Of a DNA stretch of 64,000 bases, positions 31,793 to 42,149 are shown in pieces. The notes beneath the pieces are model-generated. The model was not told the origin of the DNA. It ran no database searches and was given only the letters and a program-made list of their open reading frames with translations. Source of the DNA: Megachile rotundata (lineage: Eukaryota; Arthropoda; Insecta; Hymenoptera; Megachilidae); contig NC_134997.1 of NCBI RefSeq assembly GCF_050947335.1, positions 2,542,001 through 2,606,000 of the forward strand, written 5' to 3'. Position 1 is the first letter of the stretch. Each line of letters starts with the position of its first letter. Position numbers and translations under genes: made by a program.

Positions 31793-32410
31793 GTGCTTCC
31801 AGAACGGCTTTCTCATGCTTATATGGAGGTAGGTGTGCGAAATCTGTAAAATCGGGTGCGACCATCTACGGTTTTTTCGAAATTAAAGTATCGGGCCCCC
31901 AATGGATTTTCGATTGGGATATCGCATTTTGTTCGCCTCGAAGGGGGGCACACATTGAGCGTGTAGCTGGAGTGGTCCGTCGAATGCATTTGTGTGCAAT
32001 CAATGAATTTCAGTTCCTCCACTCGGTAGCATCTTCATCGCTGCTTTCTTAATACTTGATACACGCATCAGAAAGTACGTTTCTCCAGCTTTCCAAAGAA
32101 CACTCGATTAGCTCTGTAGCCCTAAACGCGGGTGGGATATGAGCATTTCAAGTCGCCGTATGTCCGATGTACTTCGACCGCTCGGGAGACATTTCCTCCT
32201 CTTCTGGAGCGACGACGGTGATTTGGAACTCCAAACATGGGTACGTGTGGTCTACTCGAAGCAGGCTACACGATCCATATGGTTTTTTTGAATCTTGTTT
32301 CCTGGGGCCGTTAAGCGCTCAGACCCATTGTAATTTATCGCGGAGCGACCCCCGAACACGTGCGCTCGCCACGACAGCCAACGCCTCTTCCTTAACTATG
32401 GTCTATCTAG

Positions 32411-32789
32411 CCCTTTGCGAACGGGACGGTTCGAAGTGAACCGTACCGTGGGGCCGAGCTCCTGCCGTGATAGTCATTAAAAATTGCCAGCGCATATTTC
32501 TGCTTAAACGCGGTTTTCGTTCATAGCATTCCAAGTCAAATTCTGGACATATTATATGTACATGCACAGATTTACGCGCATGCACACATGTACGCGTTTC
32601 TCGGCTCTATCAGTTGTTTTCGCGGAACGCATAGTTTTAAGTTTCTCGGCCACACCCACGCATTTCCGTGGGACACATATATACGTTCCTCGGCTCAATC
32701 AACTGTTTTCGCCAAACGCATATATGAGTTCTTCGGCTAATTTGATGATTTACGCAGAACGCATATATGCGGCGGTAGTCCGCAAAGGG
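32411..32789. mobile_element. piggyBac-like MITE with CTAG flanks
   Basis: 379 bp with terminal repeats CCCTTTGCG / CGCAAAGGG and CTAG on both sides (32407-32410 and 32790-32793). CCCTTTG-type ends resemble piggyBac elements, but the usual target is TTAA, so the assignment is tentative. The interior has degenerate tandem units with CGCATATAT and TTCTCGGCT motifs. It is non-coding. Confidence 0.55.
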
Positions 32790-32793
32790 CTAG

Positions 32794-33157
32794 ATTCATA
32801 GAGTATGCGACGGAAAGACTCGATCGCCGCATATACTATAAAGATAGAGCCCATCTGCCGCAAATTTGGTAATTCCCGCGTCGTGGGCTCCGTTTATAGG
32901 TTCTTAGAGCCATTGCTTCCACATGCGAACGAAGTCAGTTGAATTTCATTTATATCAGAAACGTTGCGAAATGAAGATGCAGTCGTTACATTTACGTATA
33001 TTACCAGATATATCTATAATGGTACGTATTCTTTCTCAGGATTTATTAATTTCCAATACGCCATACCACAATCAACTGGTTATTGGCGGCAATGTTTACT
33101 GAGGTATTTTTAATTTTGCGCCGCCTCCGAAAAAGTTGAAATGTATTTAATATACTA
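32794..33157. other. Interior of the inverted-arm element
   Basis: About 360 bp without recognised genes. Its last 55 bp form the inner end of the right arm (inverse of about 21520-21573). The segment ends at the R1-like LINE insertion point. Confidence 0.45.
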
Positions 33158-33331
33158 AAACTTTTTTTTTTTTTTACGGGGGGAAATCTTCTACAAGACG
33201 CCCCCACTCTCCGGGGGAGGAGCGGGGGTAGTGTGGGATTTCTACCCACTAAAACCCCTCGGTGATGCCCACCCTCTGCGGCATGGCGGGCTATGGGGTC
33301 GTGCCATATTCGTCGCCACGGCCCGCCCATG

Positions 33332-35500
33332 TGTAACGTCCCTAGAACCTAAGTTTAGTTAGTTACAAGCGCTAAAAGGTAAAGAGCGGCTTTTACCTCT
33401 AAACGACTCGATTTCGCGAATATAGATTGTGGGATTCGTGTGGTGTGCGGTTAAGGATTGAAATCCACAGGTCAAAATCTTTCAACAATTAGTTTTATTC
33501 AATAAACGATAGGAAATGAAACTAACAAACAACAATAACAACAAAATAAAGAAAGTATATAAATTATAAATGATTGATTAGTATAAAGAACTAAATAGAT
33601 CTTGAAATAATAATAATAATAGAATTTGATAAATTAAACAATATGTAATTGATAATCGTGAATTTAACGATATGAAACTCGCAATTTAATACTTTATATC
33701 GGACCGTATCTGAATCGGGTCTCTGATAAAGCAAACTTCGCATTCGTAATATTAACTAAATTTGATATTCGATTTTTGTGCTCGACGCTATAATCTAAGA
33801 GCAATTCGGTATCTAGATTTGTATAAACGAAATTTGATAGATTTTATAATGTTAGCGCTTTGTAATCTACCGCCGCGAGGAACTCGACCTAAGTGAAATT
33901 CTCTAAACGCACCTAAATACGCTTTCGCAAAAATTTAGACAGATTTATTCTACTATCTAACGCGGTGTAGTGGACTACGTAAATTACGCTAAGTGAGAAC
34001 AGTATTCCTTTAATAACTCGAATTATCGAAATTTATCTGAATCTAAATGAATTACTTTTCAGAACAGTTACTCTTTTATTATCTGACTCGACAACTAATG
34101 GTCCATGACCCTTTTAGCCAAAACGAATACTGACAACCAAAACCAGATCGCTTAATTGGGGAGCCTGCGTTAGCTAGCTGCTAAACAACCCAACGATCCA
34201 GAGTCAGATGAAAAGTATAAGCCTGACAGGGTAGCAAATCAATTGACTCTAATTGTAAAATCGTAATTGCTGAACTGCCACCCAAAAGACACGGGTTTCA
34301 GAGACCAAGCCGCTCAAATGGGGAGCCTGCGTTAGCTAGCTACGAAACGACCCAGAGCGAGCTCCGAGAATCTGAAGGCTCGTTAGCAATCCGACGAAAA
34401 ATCAAATATGAGTAGCTGAGAGCAATCGTTTCGATATCTTAGCCTTTCTTGGCGCTAAGTATAGCTCTCTCCTGACGGAGTTTCAGACACGAGATCGTTT
34501 GAACGGGGAGCCTGCGTTAGCTAGCTGCTGAAACAACCCACGACCAAGTGTCCAAATGGCATATACCCGCTTGACCAATCAAGTATCAAGATTCGTTGCG
34601 GCTCTTGACAGCGAAAACTGTTCCTAATTATTCTTATACAAATATACGCGACGTGTATCGTGCTCGACTTCGAAGACTGTTCTGATTTTAGACGGGTTTC
34701 GCTCGCCCTTTTATACTCGCAGGTTCGCTGAATTCCTGGAATTTCTGTGACGTCAGAATATCTAAATTTTCATATAACTTCGTTATTATATATTAATTAT
34801 GAAATTGAACGGTTTAATTATGTTTTAAATGTCGCTGTTCAATTAATGGCTATCGTTTCGATACTAAAATGGTACTCTAATGGTGTTTTAACGAAAAATA
34901 CATTTTCTGTCCTTTTCTATAAGAGGCGAGTCTATTTCGATTTACAGCTTTCTAGTTTAAGAAAATAATCGTGGTTCCGGCCATAAGTAGTTTAGTAATG
35001 ACTGATTTTACGTACATAAATTGATTTAATTAATTAATTAATTTAATGGTCAAAATGCCGAAAATAGAAATAGTAGCTCCATCCTTTTCTAGGATTAGCG
35101 CTGATCTCAAGGATTTCGGACGTGTATTGCGGCACGTAGGCACATCATAGCGTCATGGAAATTTCCATACTAAATTACACATTTATTAGAATTAAAATAA
35201 AATAATACATAATCTTGGTTTTAATCATTCCAACTTAATATTCAATTATTGGTCTGAAAATATTACCTATTCTAAATCAAAATTATAAGATAATTAATGT
35301 AAATGCTAATATATATATATATTTATATGTATCTACTCTAATTACCGACTGCTGAGTTTGATAGATATGGTAATAGATACCTAATGTACTGTCGATAATT
35401 GGCAACTACGGTCGATAATTGACTATTCTAATCGATGGATAGAAGATTGTCGCGATGATGCCGGTAGAAAGAAAAAAAAGTTTCCCCCAGGGACGTTACA
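33332..35500. repeat. Solo LTR 2 (2169 bp) with three conserved hairpins
   Basis: TGTAACGTCCC...GGGACGTTACA with a 4-bp TSD CATG (33328-33331 and 35501-35504). It shares termini, internal layout and the three GAGCCTGCGTTAGCT units (34161, 34323, 34508) with 19673-21290, but is about 550 bp longer, mostly AT-rich sequence near its right end. A TATA-like CTTTTATACTC occurs near 34709. No internal region or coding sequence was seen. Confidence 0.72.
34140..34560 (+). repeat. Three structured repeat units in solo LTR 2
   Basis: Same design as 20198-20635. The outer arms GATCG.TT/AACGATC and CGCTC/GAGCG are conserved as pairs in units 1 and 2; unit 3 keeps GATCGT but its 3' arm has decayed (ACGACC). 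Spacing is 162 and 185 bp. Confidence 0.6.
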
Positions 35501-35932
35501 CATGTGCCGCCTTGCGACCAAACCGTCGCCCTTCTCGTGGGGAGGAGAAGCCTCCCCACACAACAATATTAAAACCCACCCCACCCTTATCGGAGCCGAC
35601 GACGTCACCACGCCCGCCGTCATCTCCACACACCTGACCGCGAGGAATGGTGCCATGGGCCCCCGCCCATGACACCTGCGGCCATGGCAGCCTCGGTCAA
35701 TCCCGGGAACGCCGACACCCCGGACCAAGACCGCCGACACTCACGCAAGGAGATGGGGACCGACGTCGGGGAGGGCGACGCGATCGCCATCCCACCACTT
35801 CTCTCCACTTACTAACTACACTCACACACTCACAATCACACCACAAGCACTCTGACACACACACCAACACATTCACTCATCTTTCACACAGTGGGGACGA
35901 CGCGGTGAAGCCGCGCCGCCCCACTACCCTCA

Positions 35933-38900
35933 AGAGGGCGCCCGAGAAGCGGGTCGCCTTCTGTCTCTCATTCTTCTTCCATCCACTCCGCGCCTTTCCC
36001 TATCACGCTCTGCCTCCTCCTTCCGCGACATCACCGTCTCGCAGAAGGAGGCGACAGCCTTCCATCCCTCGTCATTCTTAAGCATTCGCTCAACCACATC
36101 TCCCAGGCAGGCAGCATCACACTCAAGCTCACACTCTAGGTGGTGCCTCTGCAACGCGAATGCAGGGCACCGACCCAGCACGTGCTGGGCGTCGTCGGGC
36201 CCAGCACCACCACACTCATGACACATCGGTGTCCGTTCCCTTCCGATCCGGCACAGCTACTCCCCGAAGCAACCATGCCCGGTGAGCACCTGCGTGATCC
36301 GGAACGAGAGCCGCCCGTGGCCGCGGTCCACTGCTCCATTTGCGGAAGGACCGCCCGACAGCGCGCTTCCCCACGGCCCCGCTGGAGGATAACTCATCCT
36401 TCCAGCGGGAGACAGCAGCGCGCCGGGCCTGGAGCCGTACCTCTTCGACGCTGGGCCCTGGCTGGGCACCCTCTACTATTCCCTCCTGACGGAGGGTGCA
36501 GCGGTATCTATATACCGCTGCCTCCACCTCGGCCTGATGGCGCCAGGGAATTACCCCAGCCAGAACCATAGCCGACTCGTAGGAGATCGTGCGGTACCCC
36601 ATCACCATCCTGACCGCCAGCCGCCGCTCCACTTTTCGCAAAACACCTTGCGAGCGACGACTGGCAGCCAGGTCGGCAGCCCAAACTGGGGCGCCGTATA
36701 GGGCCATGCTCCGCACGACCCCCATATAGAGCCGGCGCACCTTCTCACTCGGATCCCGCAGGTTGGGTAATAGGCGCGCCAAAGCGCTTGCCACGCGCTC
36801 CAACCTGGGGGCCAACGCGTCGAAGTGGGCCTTGAATCTCCAGCGGCTGTCCAGCCGGAGTCCGAGATACCGCATCTCGGACCCGATCTGGACCTCGGCC
36901 CCGCCTACCCGGACCGACGCTCCGGCAGGAGGCCGGCCCCCACGTGTCCGGCAGAAGGCCATGACCTCTGTTTTGTGGGGAGCCACCTCCAGCCCGAGCG
37001 CCCGGATCTCGGCAACGACCATCGATGCTCCTAATTCTGCGAGACGGCTGGTCCTCGACCAATCTCGCCCCACTGCCAAGATGTGCGTAGCATCCGCGAA
37101 ACATGTAATGAACAAACCCGGTAGCAGTGGGGCCCGCAGAGCGGGGTCGTACCCCACGATCCACAGGTGCGGCCCGAGTACCGCACCCTGGGGCACGCCC
37201 CGCTCGACTTTTCAAACTCTAATGGCGCCCGACCGATCAACGCACTCGATCGACCTCTCCTGGAGATAGTCCCCTATAATAGCACCTATCACCGGGGAGA
37301 CCCGGTGTCTATCCAACCCCTCTATAATTGTCCTATGGGGCAGGGTGTTGAAGGCGTTCACTATATCTAGCGATATAGCGATCGCCACCTCGCCCCTTGA
37401 CGTGGCCAACTGGGCGATGTCTCGTACGCGTTGGATCGCGTCTATCGTACTCTTCCCTTTACGAAAACCGAACTGCCAGTCGGCCACGTCGTGACCATCT
37501 CCGGAGAGGTGATCGGTGAGCCTTTTTGCAATAATCGTTTCGAAGATTTTACCCACCACATCTAATAAAATGATCGGCCGGTACGCCGAGGGCTCCCCTT
37601 CGGGTTTGCCCGCCTTCTTTAGGAGGACCAGCCGTCCGCTCTTCCACAACTGCGGAAACGTCCCGTTCTTCAGACAGGCACTGAACAGGCCCCTGAGTCT
37701 ATCACCCAAAAATGGGAGTGCCAAGGCCCAAGCCCGGCCCGGGATGCCGTCAGGGCCTGGTGCAGTATTGCGCGCACTGACCCTCTTGACGGCATAGACG
37801 AGCTCCTCGTCCGAGACCCCCATATCGTCGGTCCACAAAAGGTGGGCCGACGACCCGGAGCGCGTCGGTGGATCGTCGTCTCGCGGAAAAAGTGTTTCCA
37901 CGACGCGCCCAAGTAGCTGGGGGTCGAGGCTCTCCGTAACCGGTGGGGCGTATGGCCGAAGTTTACCCATAACTAACTTATATGGCCGCCCCCACCCGTC
38001 CCGCTCAAGAGAGCCAAGGAACTCGTCCCAGGCTCGATCCTTGGACTCCCTGATGGCTTTATTGTAAGCCGCTACCCCCTCCCGGTAGCAGCCCCAAAGT
38101 TGCTGCTCCCTCGCGGGGTCGCGGTTGCGTCTCCGTCGGGCGCGCAAATACTGGCGACGCATTGGGAGACACGCTGCGCGCAATTGCGCTATCTCCCCCG
38201 TCCACCAGTACGCCGCCCGACGCGGGCAAGGGGTGGCCCGGGGCATCGCCACGTCGCAGATATCCTGCATGGTGCCCCGGAACCACTGAGCCTCGCCCTC
38301 GACGTCCGCGACCTCTCTAACCGGAGAAGCCGGCCAGCTAACCGCGAGGGCCGCAGCCACCATCAAATCACTGTTTAGCCACTTCAGCGCCCATCTTTTC
38401 GGCGGTGGGCGTCCACCCCGACGGCGCCGGGTTTCGGAGGAGAACTCTATGCGAATATATAAGTGGTCACTTAAGGTTTCTGTCTCCTCCTCCACCCGCC
38501 AACTCGCAACCATGCGCGCGACCGCAGGGGAGCCCCAGGACAAGTCCACCACAGACTCCCCCTGAGGCCGCACGCATGTGCTCGCCGAGCCCCTGTTGAG
38601 CAACAGGAGCCCTTGCGCCGCCGCCCAATCCAGGGTTACCCGGCCTCTCGCGTCGGTCCTCGAGGATCCCCACTCGCGAGCCTTCGCGTTGAAGTCCCCG
38701 AGGACCAGAACGCGTTGGGTGAGGCAACGTGACGCTAACTGCCCCACCCTATCCAACAACTCCTCATACTGTGCGAGAGACCAGCTGGGTGGTGCGTAGA
38801 CGCCTACCACCGCTATGTCCCCCCATCGAACCGCGACGGCTCCCCTACCCGATGCAATCGCGGTGCAGGGGGGGGGAGCCGGATGCCCCACGCGACACTA

Positions 38901-39081
38901 TCGCGACGAATGCTCCGCGACCCTCCGCGTCCGCGAACCAGTTAGGCTGGTCCGGGACGCGGTAGGGCTCCGCCATAATTCCCAACGAACAGTTCCACTC
39001 GGCGAGGGTGTGCAGGAAGACGTCCTGGGCCCTCGCCGAGTGGTTCGCGTTTACCTGTAGTATGGGGCTCAACGGCCCCAT
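35933..39081 (-). pseudogene. R1-like ORF2: endonuclease and reverse transcriptase
   Basis: It starts at the ATG at 39081-39079, overlapping the ORF1 stop (TGATG). Endonuclease: ILQVNANHSARAQDVFLHTL at the N-terminus, a frame change near the 9-G run at 38868-38876, then VVGVYAPPSW, VLVLGDFNAKAREWG and LSDHLYI. RT: APGPDGIPGRAW, SAYRPIILLD, GFRKGKSTIDAI, AISLDIVNAFNTLP (motif A), GVPQGAVLGP (motif B) and CFADATHILAVG (motif C: the second catalytic Asp is Ala). A TGA at 37214-37212 interrupts RT. Another frame change falls near 36400 and a TAG near 36258. The C-terminal finger CHECGGAGPDDAQHVLGRC lies near 36220. Confidence 0.88.
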
Positions 39082-39083
39082 CA
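39079..39083 (-). promoter_or_regulatory. TGATG stop/start overlap between ORF1 and ORF2
   Basis: On the minus strand the ORF1 stop TGA (39083-39081) shares its last base with the ORF2 start ATG (39081-39079). Equivalent overlaps (for example TAATG) in R1-clade elements are used for coupled termination and reinitiation; use here is inference. Confidence 0.65.
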
Positions 39084-41847
39084 CTTGCTAACTTCCTCTG
39101 CCACCTCCATGGCGCTTTCCTCGGCCTGGGTGGCCTGCTGTGATTTTACGCCCCCAGTGACAATTTGCGCCCTCCCCTCTTCAACCGGTAAGTTACTCCC
39201 CCCCTTTTCCTTTTCAGGTGCTGCTGCTGCTTTCTGCTTTTCTTTTTCTTTTTCAGGTGCAGCCTTTTTGTTTCTTCTCTGCGGCGGGGCGCACCCCGCT
39301 GCCCCCAGACTGTGATTGCTGGGCCTTCCTAGGTCGCTGCAGAGGGGGCACTTGAATTTGTTGGTACAATTTGCAACCCTGTGCCCCCCCTCGCCGCACG
39401 CGTAACATCGGCTGGAGCGGTCAACTTCCTCGCCGCACTGTTGGGCCGTGTGCCCCCTCTGGAGGCAGCGGTAACAGTGCATTGGCCTGGCTGCCAATAC
39501 CTCAACCCGGGCCGATATCCATCCAATCCTAACGCGGCCCGCTGCCTCCGCTCTCTTGGCCGTGACTAGGGGGCGCCGGACCCACACCGTTCCCATTGAG
39601 TTGCGGCTCCTCTTAATGTCGCCGACCTTGATTTCTTCGGCGGAGCATTCGCCTAGCTCTGCCAGGACTTGAGCCACCTCCTCCTTTTCTATGGACTCGT
39701 CCAGATTTAGGAGGCGAATCTCCGTCATCTTGACCGGGTTAGCTATTCGCACTTCAGAGTCCTTGAAAACCTCCCTCAGTTGACCGGCCAGATTCGCCGC
39801 TTTCGCCTTCTCTTCTTGTCCAGGGATACCCAGGACAAGTCCACCGGTGGCCGCCTTCCTTATCTTGACCTCCGTTATCCCGAGCTCCGTTAACTTTTGC
39901 GGGGGGATCGCCTCTCTCGCTTTTTTCAATACCTGAGAGTAGGTCGCGTCCCCCCCTGGTGGTACCGTCAGGGTCACTGCCGCAGTTCAGGGCTGACGTA
40001 GGACCCTGGGTTTCCTCTTCTCGACCGGCTGCGCCACTCCTGGTCTGGCGGCTCTGGGTGCCGCCGATGGCTTGCCGGTCATCCTCTTCCCTGCTGATGC
40101 GGAGGCTGCAGCACGTTAGTCTTCCTTCTTCGCCACTTGCCTTGCTTTCCGGCCGAAGACCGCGGTCCATAGCTCCTCCTTTCTTTGCTGTGGCGCAGCA
40201 GCTGAGGGTGGGGCCGGTGGCGGGGCTGCGGTCGGGGCCGCCTTCCTAGCCGCCTCCAGGCGGACACCGACTGACCTCGGGGCCGCCCTTGGTGGGGGTT
40301 TAGGTTGGGCCTTGCGTTGAGCAGTGTTGCTGCCCGCCCTCGCCCTATTCTTCCCCCTCAGCTCCGCAGCTAAGTCATCCACCTTTTGGATTAGCTGTGT
40401 CACCACGCTTTCTAATCCTGCAGCAGGGACCTGTATCTTGTCCCGCTGCGTCGCCTCCTCCTGCATCCTGTCACCGCCCCTACTCTGTGGGCGGGACGTT
40501 GCGTCCTCAAGCCTGCTCTCCTGCCGCTGTTGCGGCTCCTCATCCCCCATAGTAGCCTCGGGGGGCTCCTCCACCGCCTCAACTGGGGACACCAGCTCCG
40601 GCTGAGGGCTGCTGGTGTGAACCACCAGTCTCCTCTTCACCCCGTCTCTCTCCGACTCTGAGGACGTCGATAATACCCTTCTGCGGGTTCTTCTGGCCGC
40701 TGGTACACTGTGCGGCTTGGGGGGGGGGGGGCGACGGCACCACAATTGCCGTGCCCTTGAGTTGCTCGACCTCCTGTCTCAGGGTCGCCAAGTCCTGGGC
40801 CATCTACCTCCTCTCCTCTTCTGCGGCCTTGAGGAGGCTCCTTAGCATCTCCTTCTCCTCGTCCTCCGGTGTCGGGCGTGGTGTCTGCACCGACGCTCGT
40901 GTCGGCCGAATGGGTCTCTCTTCCCCGGCACTCTTGGCCGCCTGCCTCTTCGCCAGCTCCGTCGTGAGTCCCTCTATGTAATTAGTGGAGACTCGGAGTT
41001 GGCGAATGCCCGTCCCCTTAAGGTTGGACGACCCGGCGGCAACACTGCGGATGAGGTTGGTGTACCTCACCAACTCCGCCTGGATGTCCATCGTGGTGAG
41101 GTGCCTCACCTCACCCAGTATCTCCTCGACGTCCGGTATTGGCTTGCTGACCTTACTCGGCCTGGGCACCGGCCTTCCCGGGTCGTACGCGCCGTGCTCC
41201 TTGTCGAGCTCGAGCTCGCGCCGCTTTGCTTCATTACGCTTTTCCTTCGCGGCCGCCTGTCGAACGTAATCTCCTGTGGTCGGTGGGCGACCTCTCCTTT
41301 CGACTTCTCCTCCCTGATTCGTCCTGGCGAATTCGATGGACATGATGGAAGAGTCCGAATCATATCCATCGGAATCGTTGGTCGCAGCCCTTCTTCTCGC
41401 CTGCATCCTCACTGTGGCAGTTTCCTTTTCGAGGTACAGAACCGGGCTATCCCGTGCTGCTCGGTCCACCTCCGATGCCCTCCTCTTCGCCCGCGTTGTC
41501 ATGGATGGGTCAACCCCCGAAGATTCCGACTCGGATCTATCAGTCGCCGGCTCTCTCTTTATCCTCCTTGCTGCGGCGGTTTTGTTCGAGCAAGGCTCTT
41601 CTTCTCTGGGCTGGTCTCCTGCCCCTACGACCCTGATAGAGTGCTGCTTCAGCACTTCAGTGCACCGCACCACTGGTATTCTCAGTGTGGGGCACTCTTC
41701 CCTCCTCGTACTACTCTCCTCCTCTCCTGGTTGGCCGCTTTTTAAGATGGCGGCCACATCTTGTTTGTTTGTTTTTGTTGAGTAAGTATCCATAATGAAT
41801 CCCACGAGCGTGGTCGGAAGGAGGGTCACCCCGGGCAGAGCCGCCAT
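39081..41847 (-). pseudogene. R1-like ORF1: Gag-like RNA-binding protein
   Basis: Open blocks on the minus strand: 41847-40804 (the likely start is MDTYSTKTNKQ at 41793), an in-frame TAG, 40803-40579, a frame change at the 13-G run 40719-40731, 40745-40116, a frame change near 40100, then 39977-39081. The last block has the conserved ORF1 core (TEIRLLNLDESIEKEEV) and three zinc knuckles: CYRCLQRGHTAQQC, CYACGEGGHRVANC and a CPLCSDLG...H variant. The N-terminal half is low-complexity, Arg/Glu-rich. The protein would bind LINE RNA. It terminates in TGA overlapping the ORF2 ATG. Confidence 0.85.
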
Positions 41848-41981
41848 ACCCGGGAAAGCCTGGATACTCGGGGGGGGTCGGCAGGTACTCCCGAGGGAAC
41901 CGTTAGAGACCGCCCTGTTTTACGCCTGGGCGGCCACGCAATTCTCGGCACGGTTGCCTGTACACCTTAATTTCAGGCGTC
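41848..41981 (-). other. 5' untranslated region of the R1-like LINE
   Basis: GC-rich sequence from the 5' end of the LINE (just inside the TSD at 41982) to the first ORF1 codons. No repeat or initiator motif was identified with confidence. Confidence 0.5.
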
Positions 41982-42149
41982 TTAATATACTACCTAACGA
42001 GTAAATATGTTTCATTCATATCTGTTACGTAATTGCATGATTGAATGAAATAGAAATTACTTCATTAGGAAATAGAAATTATTTTATACTGTTTAGTGCA
42101 TTTCGAAGTTGGTATATTTTTTTTCTGAAAATTATTTTATTTCACGCTT

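Larger units (their letters stand above)
30379..32326. mobile_element. 1948-bp fold-back element, copy 2 (inverted relative to copy 1)
   Basis: Exactly the same length as 9172-11119 but in the opposite orientation, as shown by the unequal ends: left GGGTCTCGGCGCATAAG, right GCTCAGACCC. Internal proteins from both arms match copy 1. The flanks (CCACCAAA and ATTGTAA) show no TSD. Very few differences were seen from copy 1, so the two are recent relatives. Confidence 0.85.
21701..32392 (-). mobile_element. Non-coding R1-like retroposon carrying Gypsy and palindrome insertions
   Basis: A minus-strand poly(A) retroposon. The plus strand shows a run of 16 T (21701-21716) at its 3' end and a perfect 16-bp TSD, TAACTATGGTCTATCT, at 21685-21700 and 32393-32408. 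After removing the Gypsy element (23321-29398 and one TSD copy) and the palindrome (30379-32326), about 2.66 kb remains. Its 3' end (around 21720-21950 on the plus strand, with CTCACTAAAAC) resembles the 3' untranslated region of the R1-like LINE at 33176-33330. No endonuclease or RT is seen. It appears to consist of 5' and 3' untranslated sequence plus tandem repeats and would need enzymes from an R1-like partner. Confidence 0.7.
33158..41981 (-). mobile_element. R1-like LINE, nearly full length, with solo LTR in its 3' UTR
   Basis: Minus-strand LINE with a poly(A) tail (14 T at 33162-33175 on the plus strand) and an 11-bp TSD TTAATATACTA (33147-33157 and 41982-41992). The unoccupied sequence is preserved in inverse orientation near 21530-21545, proving the insertion point. 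Excluding the solo LTR (33332-35500 with one TSD) it is about 6.65 kb. ORF1 with three zinc knuckles and ORF2 with endonuclease, RT and a C-terminal finger identify the R1 clade. It carries stops, frameshifts and a damaged RT motif. Confidence 0.9.
21367..42149. mobile_element. Inverted-arm DNA element, pried open by nested insertions
   Basis: Sequence 21367-21573 is an imperfect inverted copy of 33103-33157 joined to 41993-42149. The outer ends read ATAAAATAATTTTCAG and complement; inner landmarks include TTGCGCCGCCTC and CTACCTAACGAGTAAAT. Removing the R1-like retroposon (21701-32392) and the R1-like LINE (33158-41981), plus one TSD copy each, leaves about 1.2 kb between and including the arms. 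No coding region was recognised in it, so it looks like a non-autonomous DNA transposon. Its superfamily is unknown and its outer TSD is not clear. Confidence 0.6.
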
